A stretch of DNA of 64,000 nucleotides from Gari tellinella (GCA_922989275.2 OV277867.1:496001-560000), one strand, 5' to 3'. Shown: positions 49,065 to 59,495, counted from the first letter of the stretch. Made by a program: numbers and translations. Notes: generated from the sequence alone by a model not told the origin.

Positions 49065-51190
49065 AACAAATACTGCAAATAGACAACATAGACAAAACAT
49101 GAGGAACAAATAATTTAGTTAGACAATAAGGAACAAATCGTATACAAAGACAAAACATGAGGAACAAATAATATACATAGACAAAACATGAGGAAGAAAA
49201 TTGTACGATGACAAAACATAAGGAACAAATAAAATACATAGACAAAACATGAGGAACAAATACTGTACATAGACAAAGCATAAGGAACAAATACTGTACG
49301 TAGACAAAACATGAGGAACGAATAATACACATTGACAAAACATGAGGGACAAATAATATACATATACAAAATATGAGGAACAAATACTGTACGTAGATAA
49401 AACATGAGGGACAAATAATATACAGAGAGAAAACATGATGAACAAATATTGTACATAGACAAAACATAAGGAACATATACTGAACATAGACAAAACATGT
49501 ACAAAAATATACATAGACAAATCATGAGGAACAAATAATGTACATAGACAAAACATGAGGAACAAATACTGTACATAGACAAAACATGACAAACAAATAA
49601 TATACTAAGACAAAACATGAGGAACAAATAATGTACATAGACAAAACTTGAGGAACATATACTGTACATACACAACACATGAGGAACAAAATAATATACA
49701 TAGACAAGACATAAGGAACAAATAATATACATAGAAAACACACGAAGAACAAAAATATACATAGAAAACACACGAGGAACAAATGATATACATAGACAAC
49801 ACACGAGGAACAAATATTATACATAGACAAAACACGATGAACAAATAATATACATCGACAACACACGAGGAACAAATAATATACATAGAAAAACACGATG
49901 AACAAATGATATACATAGACAAAACACGAGGAACAAATAATATACATAGACAAAACACGAGGAACAAATTAAACATGAGGAACAAATAATATCATAGACA
50001 ACACACGAAGAACAAATAATATACATAGACAACACACGAGAAACAAATAAGGTACATAGACAACATACGAGGAATAAATAATGTACATAGACAAAACACG
50101 AGGAACAAATAGAGCATGAGGAACAAATAATATACAAAAACAACACGAGGAACAAAAAATATGCATAGACAAAACACGAGGAACAAATAAAACATGAGGA
50201 ACAAATAATATACATAACTAACACGAGGAACAAATAATATACATAGACAAAACACGAGGAACAAATAATATACATAGACAACACACGAGGAAAAAATAAT
50301 ATACATAAACAACACACGAGGAACAAATAATATACATAGACAAAACACAAGGAACAAATAACATACGTAGACAACACACGATGAACAAATTAAACATGAG
50401 GAACAAATAATATACATAGACAACACACGAGGAACAAATAATATTCATAGACAAAACACGATGAACAAATAATATACATAGACAAAACACGAGGAACAAA
50501 TAATATACATAGACAACACACGAGGAAGAAATAATATCATAGATAACACACGAAGAACAAATAAGTACATAGACAACACACGAGGAACAAATAATGTACA
50601 TAGACAAAACACGAGGAACAAATAGAACATGAGGAACAAATAATATACATAGACAAAACACGAGGAACAAATGATATACATAGACGAAACACGAGGAACA
50701 AATAATATACATAGACAACACACGAGGAACAAATAATATACATAAAAAACACACGAGGAAAACATATTGTACGTATACAAAACACGAGGAACAAATAAAA
50801 CATGAGGAACAAATAATATACATAGACAACACACGAGGAACAAATAATATACATAGACAAAACATGAGGAACAAATTAAACATGAGGAATAAATAATATA
50901 CATAGACAAAACATGAGGAGCAAATAATATACATAGACAACACACGAGAAACAAATTAAGTACATAGACAACATACGAGGAATAAATAATGTACATAGAC
51001 AAAACACGAGGAACAAATAGAGCATGAGGAACAAATAAAATACATAGACAAAACATGAGGAACAAATACTGTCCATAGACAAAACATGAGGAACAAATTA
51101 TATACATAGACAAAAAATCAGGAACAAATATACTGTACATAGACAAAACATGAGGAACAAAAACTGAATAAGACAAAACATACATACATG
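49065..51190 (-). repeat. 2.1-kb minisatellite, 31-bp unit
   Basis: The plus-strand unit is GACAAAACACGAGGAACAAA followed by TAATATACATA (31 bp), about 65-70 copies. Units at both edges read ACATGAGG, while the central block (about 49730-50780) reads mostly ACACGAGG or ACACACGAGG. Shortened units containing AACAAATAAAACATGAGGAA recur at irregular spacing. Because 31 is 1 modulo 3 and the minus-strand unit lacks stops in any frame, all three minus frames stay open for 100-250 codons and read a Cys/Tyr/Phe/Leu-rich pseudo-peptide with period 31. This is a repeat property, not coding evidence. Confidence 0.95.
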
Positions 51191-51300
51191 TATTCATAAA
51201 GAAATAATTCAGTATAATATCAGTTTCAGTAAATTTTATTTTAACCGATTCCGGATGTTTAATGTATTTGATTTCGGGAGAGTTCCGTGTAAAATTACAA

Positions 51301-51470
51301 ATTGCTTCAAATACAGCCAGTTTTGAGCCAGATCAAACTCCTGGTCACCCGGCGTCTGATAAGTCTCCAAACTGTTTGCAACTAAGATGAAAAAAAATCG
51401 TTAGGAATATAGTAATGTGCTTTACATTTTATTTGCGTCTAAACGAGAAAGAATAACGACTTCTCCACTG
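51301..51470 (+). mobile_element. Family A MITE, left end lost
   Basis: Core CAGTTTTGAGCCAGATCAAA / CCGGCGTCTGATAAGTCTCC, right terminus AACGACTTCTCCACTG. Confidence 0.78.
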
Positions 51471-51494
51471 TAACTACAAACGAAGTTGGTGATA

Positions 51495-51741
51495 CAGTGG
51501 AGGAAACGTTATTCTTTCCCAATAAACGCGTTTACGCTAAAACTGTTATTTCCCATGCAAACAGTTTAGAGCCAGATCAGACGCCGGGTAACCCGGCGTC
51601 TGATCAGGCTCCAAACTGTTTGCCACCAAGATTAAAATGAATTATCAGAATTGTCCAAAAGTTGTACTTTTCTAACGTTTTAGTGTTTTGCGTTTGCGTA
51701 CGTTTGCGTTTAAACGGGAAAGAATAACGTTTTCTCCACTG
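51495..51741 (+). mobile_element. Family A MITE (AACG subfamily)
   Basis: 247 bp, CAGTGGAGGAAACGTTATTC to AACGTTTTCTCCACTG, TA on both sides. Confidence 0.93.
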
Positions 51742-51996
51742 TAAGTATTGGAAACATTATGGATTCAGATGAGACACCGATGAGGTCATCTACTGTTATT
51801 TCCTGAAAAGAATTTAAAAGAAATTCCTTTAAATCGTAAATTTTAACACATAAAGTCTCTAAAGGAGCTTTGTTATTATGCTTTAAGTTTATTGTCCCCA
51901 CCATAGCAGGCTACAATCGACATTGTTTACAACTTAAACGTATGCCGTGTATTATGTCCAGTCCAGTGTTGACATAACATTGAGTCAAACGTCCTT

Positions 51997-52190
51997 TACC
52001 CTTTCATTATCAAATTCATCGTGAGATTATTACCCCTTCGACGCCATATTGTCTTCTGCCTCAGTACTGCTTTCTGCAATATCGTTTCAAAGTTATATTT
52101 ATGGCAGTATGACTAAATAAATTTCAAAACGAGTATCAAACAGTAACGCGGCGTCTGATCAGACGCCAAATTGTTTGCAAACGCGCCTTT
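51997..52190 (-). mobile_element. Family E MITE, half core
   Basis: TTACCCTTTCATTATCAAAT, body GCAATATCGTTTCAAAGTTA, AACGAGTATCAAACAG, then only the right arm (GTAACGCGGCGTCTGATCAG). It is followed by C-type sequence. Confidence 0.65.
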
Positions 52191-52488
52191 TAGCGGCATT
52201 AACTCTTTCCCCCATAGAAGCGCCTTTTAGCGGCATTAACTCTTTCCCCCATAGAAGCGCCTTTTAGCGAATATAATATATTCCTACGCTGAAGAAAATA
52301 GTTCCAATTTAATCAGTCATGAATATTATATTATTTGGAATAGTTTCTATATTCAAGCACTTGATAGCTTAAAGCAGGCTGAAAGTAAAGCAGAATGCGC
52401 CTCAAGGCGCATTCTGCTTTACTTTCAACTTGCTTTAAGTAGTCATATATGTTCAATACTAGAAATAAGCTATCAGGTAAAGGGTTAA
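52190..52488 (-). mobile_element. Family C MITE with duplicated left end
   Basis: The 41-bp end segment GGCATTAACTCTTTCCCCCA TAGAAGCGCC is present twice (52193 and 52233). The core CTTAAAGCAGGCTGAAAGTA ... TACTTTCAACTTGCTTTAAG is intact. The end is GCTATCAGGTAAAGGGTTAA. Confidence 0.88.
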
Positions 52489-52671
52489 TAGAGAAATGGT
52501 TAAATCAAATCGGTAGTGAAAGGGATACTTGCTTTTCTCGAAGTTCAAGTGTATAACGTAGAATTACGGAATGGATATCAGCATTTTCTGGTTTGTGTTT
52601 TGATTCAGTGATGCGAACTCTAAGAAATAATTTTGCCTTATTCCATAAACAGTGTTTTCCATTACATGTAG

Positions 52672-52877
52672 TTAACTCATTGAGCCCTAGTGATTCACAT
52701 ATGCGTCCTTTACCAAATGTGTACCTGTGAAGAGTACATTTGTCCTTTGCATCTCTGGGGATGAACTCTACCCAACCACAGGATCGCCAGAAGTGGAGAG
52801 GAAGACTACGCTCCTCGACAGGCAGACAGGCCTCACCCTTGTTAATGGATTAATCAACTGGCCTGTATAAACAAAAC

Positions 52878-52908
<31 letters not shown>

Positions 52909-53054
52909 AACAGTGAAGTCCTCTGATGAGGAACTTCACTGTTTGTCATTTTGAAATTTATTACAAAAAAAACAACCCTCAATAGCATGAAATGGATCAG
53001 CCTTTATTGCAAACTGGAATTGTCCATTGGAAGTCTCAGGGAATAATGAGTTAA
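52672..53054 (-). mobile_element. Family B MITE split by a LINE tail
   Basis: TTAACTCATTGAGCCCTAGT to GTCTCAGGGAATAATGAGTTAA (53033-53054). Core reduced to CAGTGAAGTCCTCTGATGAG GAACTTCACTG. Interrupted at 52751-52908. Confidence 0.82.
52751..52908 (+). mobile_element. LINE 3' end with (GAT)n tail
   Basis: One frame reads QPQDRQKWRGRLRSSTGRQA and SPLLMD before a stop, the kind of basic, Trp-containing C-terminus seen in LINE ORF2 ends. About 50 bp later comes a (GAT)9-10 tail. Severely 5' truncated insertion. Confidence 0.6.
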
Positions 53055-53570
53055 TAGCTGTAGATGGCTATGGGTTTGATGGATATTGTTTTTTCTGCTA
53101 CATGTAAAATACTCTACGCGAATGTTTCTGTCGCATTTTTTAATGTTTTGTTTCATGTGTTTTAACCGAATTATCAGAAAGACGGATAACAATTTTCTGG
53201 CTCAGGATCTGACATCGAATTATTTGGTGTCTGCTCTGGAACTTTAACAGTGTGCAAACGACAGCCAAGTTGTTCATGACGTAATAACATCTGCATTGAA
53301 AGTATGGTCTCCATTAGTTCTTAAAAACGAGAGTGGTGTATTTTTAATCGAATGCCTGAATACATGTGTGTCAAATCATATCGATCTAGATCAAACGCCG
53401 AGACACTAATAGCATTGATATTTTGATACCCTACGTCTGATCTGGATCTAAACTGATGACAAGTTATAGCTGATTCGTGATCGGCAGGCAAAGTGTTGGC
53501 TTTATATTGGTCAACTACTTCAAGTCTATGAAAGGTCAATGTCTGGACACTGTTGGTCACGTACACTGTA
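53055..53570. other. Unassigned, degenerate core arms
   Basis: GATCTAGATCAAACGCCGAG ... TACGTCTGATCTGGATCTAA at 53383-53450 looks like an old core I hairpin. No gene. Confidence 0.4.
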
Positions 53571-53574
53571 TTTA

Positions 53575-53821
53575 CAGTGGAGAAAACGTTATTCTTTCCT
53601 AATAAACGCGTTTATGCTAAATCTATCATTTCCATTGGAAACAGTTTGGAGCCTGATCAGACGCCGGGTAACCCGGCGTCTGATCAGGCTCCAAACTGTT
53701 TGCCACCAAGATAAACATGAGTTATCAGAATTGTCCAAAAGTTGTACTTTTCTACGTTTTAGTGCTTTGCGTTTGCGTTTCGTTTGCGTTTAAACGGGAA
53801 AGAATAACGTTTTCTCCATTG
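53575..53821 (+). mobile_element. Family A MITE with symmetrised core
   Basis: 247 bp, AACG subfamily, final base pair CATTG. The core is a perfect palindrome here (GGAGCCTGATCAGACG / CGTCTGATCAGGCTCC), lacking the mismatch typical of the family. Confidence 0.92.
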
Positions 53822-53906
53822 TAAAAATAGCCATTGCCAGGATGTCAACTTCCGGTCTTTATCAACAATCAAATACTTGGGCAAGGCAAACTCCCCATTA
53901 ATCTAT

Positions 53907-54148
53907 TTAACCCTGCGACTTCAAATGGTCACTTCCAGCTTCTAACTTAGTATAGTCAATTTTATACGATTAAAGTCTAAACTTTAGTAATATATTGCAG
54001 AATGACAAACCGTGGAGGCCTTGATCAGAGGGCTCTTACAAGGCCCTCTGATCAGGGTCTTCACTGTTTGCATATGAAAAATGTATTCTTCACAGGTATG
54101 ATCAGTGTTTGTTAATGTCGAGTATACTCGCCGCTAGGGTTGAATGTT
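53907..54148 (+). mobile_element. Family B MITE
   Basis: TTAACCCTGCGACTTCAAAT start; core GGAGGCCTTGATCAGAGGGC / GCCCTCTGATCAGGGTCTTC; GTCGAGTATACTCGCCGCTA; end GGGTTGAATGTTT mutated. Confidence 0.82.
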
Positions 54149-54204
54149 TCTACTCTTCCATCACTAGATGTTGTATTCTGCTCTTACCGTTTCGCCGCCA
54201 CATT

Positions 54205-54400
54205 ACTACATCGATCCCTCTCTAAAACGACACCCAATGGGAGAAATAAGTATGTGCGTTGTTCGGAGGGAGTCGTTACAGGTAGGGCAAATGTCTTACA
54301 ATTGCAAACAGCGGCGTCTGATCTGGATTCAAGCTGTTTGTCACTCGACATTATGTTTTTTCTGTCAAAATGTCCAACGTGTGACTTTGGGGGATAAGAT
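54205..54400 (+). mobile_element. Family F MITE, truncated
   Basis: GATCCCTCTCTAAAACGACA, GTTGTTCGGAGGGAGTCGTT-type segment, AACAGCGGCGTCTGATCTGG (left arm of the core deleted), CACTCGACATTATGTTTT; the right third is lost. Confidence 0.75.
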
Positions 54401-55115
54401 TTGAATGTCGAAGTGGAGTTGAGACCCGGCCCATAGGTATTCCTACCTCGGAAAAAACGGGAGTTTCTTCAGAAATTGTACTCTCGTACTCGCTGAAAAG
54501 AGAAGTTACAGTGCTATATTTGGTATCAATGTGAAGGAAAATTATTTCTCTTTCTACCGTTACCGTGTTTATTTAGAAGTTCTGCATGATTAGGGAAAAA
54601 AGTACGATAGATTCGTCCCGGTCAGGGTCGCCCTGTCCGTGAAATTATATACCTTCTCTTATATATGATAGATCTAGCACTACAGTAGACACAAACATTT
54701 TTTTTTTGTTTTTGTTTTTTTGAGCCGGACACATATGGTCATACTGTCTTACATCTTATTTTGAAACGATATCGCAGACAACACTAATGAAGCAGATGAC
54801 AATACGGAGGTGAAGGGGTAAAAAGCTCACGATAAATTTGACGAGCAAGCACAATAATCGACTACAATGCCGTTTTTGCAATCTGTTAATATCAAATAGT
54901 CTACATATACTTTCATTTTAAAATATTGAATTTTTGGTTTTCTCTGCAGAATATAAGTTTCGAAAATCATTCAAACTAAACTTAAGACAATGGTATATTA
55001 CTTAAGAATCTAGTTTATTTAATCTAAGGTAAGCATTAAGCACGGTATTGAAACCCAAATTAATATACACATGTATGGTTTAAAATCAGCTACAATTGTA
55101 TCCGTTAGACTCTGT
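54400..55115. other. Unassigned, E-body fragment
   Basis: TGAAACGATATCGCAGACAA and GGTGAAGGGGTAAA at 54760-54820 are an E-type end. The flanking sequence is AT-rich and unassigned. Confidence 0.45.
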
Positions 55116-55120
55116 AGATA

Positions 55121-55366
55121 CAGTGGAGAATCTGTTATTCTTTCCCAATAAACGCGTTTACGCTAAAACTATTATTTACAGTGCAAACAGTTTGGAGCCA
55201 GATCAGACGCCGGGTAACCCGGCGTCTGATCAGGCTCCAAACTGTTTTCCACCAAGATAAACAAGAATTATCAGAGTTGTCCAAGAGTTGTTCTTTTCTA
55301 CGTTTTAGTGTTTTGCGTTTGCGTACGTTTGCGTTTAAACGGGAAAGAATAACAGATTCTCCACTG
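55121..55366 (+). mobile_element. Family A MITE, first of a tandem duplicate pair
   Basis: TCTG subfamily. It shares private changes with the next copy: TTTTCCACC, CAGAGTTGTCCAAGAGTTG and GTGTTTTGCG. Confidence 0.93.
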
Positions 55367-55384
55367 TAGAAGTGAAACATAATA

Positions 55385-55630
55385 CAGTGGAGAATCTGTT
55401 ATTCTTTCCCAATAAACGCGTTTACGCTAAAACTATTATTTGCAGTGCAAACAGTTTGGAGCCAGATCAGACGCCGGGTAACCCGGCGTCTGATCAGGCT
55501 CCAAACTGTTTTCCACCAAGATAAACAAGAATTATCAGAGTTGTCCAAGAGTTGTTCTTTTCTACGTTTTAGTGTTTTGCGTTTGCGTACGTTTGCGTTT
55601 AAACGGGAAAGAATAACAGATTCTCCACTG
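55385..55630 (+). mobile_element. Family A MITE, second of a tandem duplicate pair
   Basis: Nearly identical to 55121-55366. Both are followed by TAGAAGTGAAACATAAT, so the duplicated unit is the element plus 18 bp of flank (264 bp). Confidence 0.93.
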
Positions 55631-55679
55631 TAGAAGTGAAACATAATGCAGTTACGTCCCTCTGTCGCATGTTCGCAAC

Positions 55680-55850
55680 CAGTGAAAATAATAAATTCTT
55701 TAACCATTTCGCTTTCAAGCTCTATAACAGTACTATAATATGCAAACAGTTTGGATCCAGATCAGGCTCCGCGTCACGCGGCGTCTGATCAGGATTCAAG
55801 CTGCTTGACATTCATATCAATGTTTCTTATTTCAAAGCATATACATTTCC
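55680..55850 (+). mobile_element. Family E-like MITE
   Basis: Core CAGTTTGGATCCAGATCAGG / CTGATCAGGATTCAAGCTGC around GCGTCACGC. It mixes an E left outer arm (GTTTGGATCC) with an F right outer arm (GATTCAAGCTG). Confidence 0.65.
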
Positions 55851-55884
55851 AAATTTCATAGGCTTCTACACCGGTATAGAGTCA

Positions 55885-56090
55885 TTAGGCAATGGAAGAA
55901 CATTTTTATTTCTCAATAAATGCGTTTATGTTAAAAGTAGTATGTCCATTGCAAACAGTTCGGGATCAGATCAGACTCTAAACTGTTTGCTGTTGAGGTA
56001 CGAACACTATCTTTTTTAATTTTTTTATTTCATTACATTGAATTTACGTTTCGTTTCATTTATACCGGGAAGAGTGGCATCAATACATTA
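55885..56090 (+). mobile_element. Family A MITE, old, core reduced
   Basis: GGAAGAACATTTTTATTTCT, AATAAATGCGTTTATGTTAA, core AACAGTTCGGGATCAGATCA GACTCTAAACTGTTTG with the inner 30 bp missing. Confidence 0.6.
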
Positions 56091-56097
56091 GTACATA

Positions 56098-56300
56098 CAG
56101 TAAACCCTCTCTATACGGCCACTTATGTTTTTAATTATTGAGTGTTTAAGGCAGGTGACTGCTTAAAGCAAGGTGACAATGAAACAGAAAGCTCCTAAAG
56201 GAGCTTTCTGTTTCATTGTCAACTTGATTTAAGCAGACACCTGTTATTTATAAAATCAATTATCCTTCGTTTTAGTGGTCGTAATAGAGAGGTTATACTG
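56098..56300 (+). mobile_element. Family D MITE
   Basis: 203 bp, TA-flanked, CAGTAAACCCTCTCTATACG to GGTCGTAATAGAGAGGTTAT-ACTG. The core GAAAGCTCCTAAAGGAGCTTTC has long outer arms. Best D copy in the window. Confidence 0.9.
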
Positions 56301-56319
56301 TATAACCGGTGGTTTGATT

Positions 56320-56572
56320 TGTTATGATTTTACGTCGCTTTCAACAGTATTTCAGTTATATCGCGACGTCCAGCTAATTACAGGTGGAGGAAGACCACAG
56401 AAGCCCTTTTTATGCACTGCTTCAGGCACAAATCGGCAACTGGGTAGAACCACCGACCTCGAAGGTATCCCCACATGAAAAATCCGAACGACCAGACTGG
56501 GATTCGAACTCACAGCGGTGAGGAGCTTAGTGATGTAAGTCACAGTGACTATACCACTAGGTCCTGTATAGC
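56320..56572 (-). mobile_element. tRNA-derived SINE
   Basis: On the minus strand: head GGACCTAGTGGTATAGTCAC (box A-like) and GTGAGTTCGAATCCC (box B-like) at 56500-56565. The body includes GGTTCTACCCAGTTGCC, and the 3' conserved segment CTGGACGTCGCGATATAACT then GAAAGCGACGTAAAATC. That 3' segment is common in bivalve SINEs. Confidence 0.8.
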
Positions 56573-56574
56573 TG

Positions 56575-57160
56575 TTGGACTACACCATGCGATTGCCATA
56601 CCGCGCGATTGTGGGTGGAAGTGGTTAGACTATACGGCTTTGATGTGGTGAAACTACGCACGTGCCCGGACGGATGTAACAATAGAAATAATAAGTGTCT
56701 ACTAATACTAATATAAATATATATATCCAGATATATCCGATTGCACTTTTGTTTAATACGTGGCCTCCAAGCCCCAAGATTATAAAGAGTTTGAGTTGAG
56801 TCTGAAATAGTTCTCAAGCAAGCAAATGCCCAAATCTTACCAGTCAAATGTTTGACAAGGATTCTCAGACTCAACCTAAAAAACTTTATAACATTGGACC
56901 CCGGTATGTGCTACTACATGTAGTTAGGTATTCTACTGTGGTCCTGTTATACTTTATCAGGCTTCTTTGCACGGGTTGTAACTTAATACGTAAAAGCAAC
57001 AACGTGTGAACTATTACATTTTCAGCCATTGAAATTATTATAGGAGTAATGCCTCTCAACAGATGGATGTAGCAATTGTAGGTTAGTGCTATCATGGAAA
57101 GAACTATGGCTTTTGCTTCAGGAGATGCATGTATTAGAATAGCAAATAGCTGAAACACTT
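56575..57160. other. Unassigned sequence
   Basis: Two minus-strand frames (56557-56874, 56886-57158) show no domain or splice context. No repeat recognised. Confidence 0.4.
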
Positions 57161-57162
57161 AT

Positions 57163-57632
57163 ACAGTGCAGAAGTCTGATTCATCCCCGTTTATACGCAA
57201 ATGCACTGTTATAAAATATAGAAACTGACAACTTGTTGATAATACTGAATGTTCATTTTAATCTAAGTGGCACACAGTTTAGATCATGATCAGATGCCGG
57301 GGCACTCGTCATCTGTTACAGTGGAGAATCTGTTATTCTTTCCCGTTTAAACGCAAACGTACGCAAACGCAAAACACTTAAACGTAGAAAAGAACAACTT
57401 TTGGAAAATTCTGATAATTCTTGTTTATCTTGGTGGCAAACAGTTTAGAGCCTGATCAGGCGCCGGGTTACCCGGCGTCTGATCTGGCTCCAAACTGTTT
57501 GCACTGCAAATAATAGTTTTAGCGTAAACGCGTTTATTGGGAAAGAATAACAGATTCTCCACTGTATGGCTCAAAACTGTTTGCAATGGAAATTATTTTG
57601 TTTATTTGGAAAGAAAATCGTTTTCTTCACTG
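57163..57632 (-). mobile_element. Family A MITE, old copy hosting a nested A
   Basis: CAGTGCAGAAGTCTGATTCA start, core left arm GATCATGATCAGATGCCGGG; after the inner copy it resumes TGGCTCAAAACTGTTTGCAA and ends CGTTTTCTTCACTG. Confidence 0.85.
57319..57564 (-). mobile_element. Family A MITE (TCTG subfamily), inner copy
   Basis: 246 bp, intact termini, in the core of the host copy at a TA. Confidence 0.93.
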
Positions 57633-57634
57633 TA

Positions 57635-57880
57635 CAGTGGAGAATCTGTTATTCTTTCCCAATAAACGCGTTTACGCTAAAACAATTTTTTGCAGTGCAA
57701 ACAGTTTGGAGCCAGATCAGACGCCGGGTAACCCGGCGTCTGATCAGGCTCCAAACTGTTTGCCACCAAGATAAACAAGAATTATCAGAGTTGTCCAAAA
57801 GTTGTTCTTTTCTACGTTTTAGTGCATTGCGTGTGCGTACGTTTGCGTTTAAACGGGAAAGAATAACAGATTCTCCACTG
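57635..57880 (+). mobile_element. Family A MITE (TCTG subfamily), abutting
   Basis: Begins immediately after the TA that ends the previous copy; opposite orientation. 246 bp. Confidence 0.93.
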
Positions 57881-57897
57881 TACTATGCAACAACTAT

Positions 57898-58357
57898 AGT
57901 GCTCCCTCCCAACAACGACTCCCTCCGTACAACGACTCTTGCTGCAGTTCTATAAGCACGACAATTGTCTATTCCTTTTATTGCCGCAATATCGTCAGCT
58001 TAAAATTGTCGTCTGCTGTTTTTCTCAAAATTACATATAAGTGGATATTTTGATAGAATAAATGTAATAAGGAGAAGAATTTATATAAGTTTACCAAAAC
58101 TTGTTTTCTAATCCTTATATTCATATGTGAAATCATATGTATTGTCATTTATGACTGTATCTATTTTGAAATAAAATACTGTTTAAACTAAATATAATAA
58201 CGAGAGACAAACAGCTTGAATCCAGATCAGACGCGGAATTCAAGCTGTTTGCAAATGTAAGTAAAGTATTAATTTTCCCCTCCCAATAACGACTCCCTCC
58301 GAACAACACGCACAATATGTGTCTCCCATTCGGTGTCGTTGTAGAGAGGGAGCATTG
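57898..58357 (-). mobile_element. Family F MITE, extended interior
   Basis: AGTGCTCCCTCCCAACAACG to GTTGTAGAGAGGGAGCATTG. About 80 bp longer than the others, owing to extra AT-rich sequence at 58080-58195. The core is collapsed to CAGCTTGAATCCAGATCAGA CGCGGAATTCAAGCTG. Confidence 0.85.
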
Positions 58358-58369
58358 TATTGCGAAACT

Positions 58370-58690
58370 TGTGTTCCTTTTAACCCCTTCACTGCATGTG
58401 ACGCCATCAGATTTAGACATTAGTCGTCTGCATTTAGTTCTCAAATTCAGTTTATTATTTTAGTAAAATGGCTAAAGATATATCGTATAATGAGCGCCAA
58501 ACAGTTATAACCTTGATCACGATCAAGTTGTTTTGACAAAACACCATTGTAGAGGCAGGTAGGGATCAATCGACGAATGGAAAATGTCAATAAATGAAGT
58601 TGTCAGCTAACTTTCCCGAATCGTCAAATTCTTGTCCAATTATCCCTAACATTTAGAAGGCCTTTTGTTAATATAGCAATTCATATTCAA
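58370..58690 (-). repeat. Family E-like remnant
   Basis: AACCCCTTCACTGCATGTGA CGCCATCAG at 58380, then GTCGTCTGCATTTAGTTCTC and a ruined core (AAACAGTTATAACCTTGATC) to 58535. The rest is unassigned. Confidence 0.6.
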
Positions 58691-58695
58691 TACTA

Positions 58696-59059
58696 CAGCA
58701 TTCCCTCCCTACAACGGCCCTCCAAACAACGACTCCCTCTTTACAACAACGCTTGCCGCAGGTCCATAAACAGGACAATTATGTCTAACGCTTTTATTGC
58801 TGCAATATCGTCTGCTTAAAATTGTCGTCTGCAGTTTTTCTGAAAGTTCACAAAATGGACATTTTGACAGAAAATAAATTAATGACGAGTGACAAACAGC
58901 TTGAATCACGATCAGACGCTGCGTTACGCGGCGTCTGGTCTGGTCTGGCTTAAAGCTGTTTGCAAATGTAAGCCAATTTCCCTCCCTATAACGACTCAAT
59001 CCAAACAATCCATATAATCTTTGTCTCCCATTGTGTGTCGTTGTAGAGAGGGAGCGTTG
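58696..59059 (-). mobile_element. Family F MITE
   Basis: CAGCATTCCCTCCCTACAAC to TTGTAGAGAGGGAGCGTTG. Core with a GGTCTGGTCTGG slippage in the right arm. Confidence 0.87.
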
Positions 59060-59330
59060 TAGTAATTAGATATCATCTAGTTACTAACAAATAGCATCTA
59101 AAAGGAGGAAATGGCCACAGAATTTCGTTTACGAACTTTTCTTTTGTTAGCATATTACAGACACTTTTATCCGCTCAATTTCATATAAACTGTTTTTCTA
59201 TGACACTTTATGAAAAGTGGCGGCTCTTCTATGATCGATCAGCTAATGGTGCCGATTAATCTTGACAAATGATAATTGTCGATGTCAATCACTACCTAAA
59301 GCACGAGTACAGTGCTCCATTTTGCTTAAC
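59060..59330. other. Unassigned sequence
   Basis: A TATCATCTAGTTACTAAC motif similar to that at 62220-62420; otherwise nothing. Confidence 0.35.
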
Positions 59331-59335
59331 CCCTT

Positions 59336-59495
59336 CACTGCCATGACGTCATCAAATTTAAACAATTGTCGTCTGCTTCTATTTCTAAAAACAATATTTC
59401 GGTATTTTGACTTAAGAAATATTGAAACGAGTGTCAAACAGTTTGGATCCTGATCAGATGCCGCGTTACTCCGGGTAAGGCAGTGAAGGGGTTTA
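59336..59495 (+). mobile_element. Family E MITE, core right arm missing
   Basis: TTAACCCCTTCACTGCCATG start, AACAATTGTCGTCTGCTTCT body, CAGTTTGGATCCTGATCAGA left arm, then directly TCCGGGTAAGGCAGTGAAGG GGTTTAA. Confidence 0.82.

Noticed and set aside
49042..51197. Long minus-strand frames (up to 250 codons) rich in Cys, Tyr, Phe and Leu, resembling a membrane protein
   Set aside because: They come from a stop-free 31-bp minisatellite that is open in all three frames; no conserved start, no splice signal, no domain.
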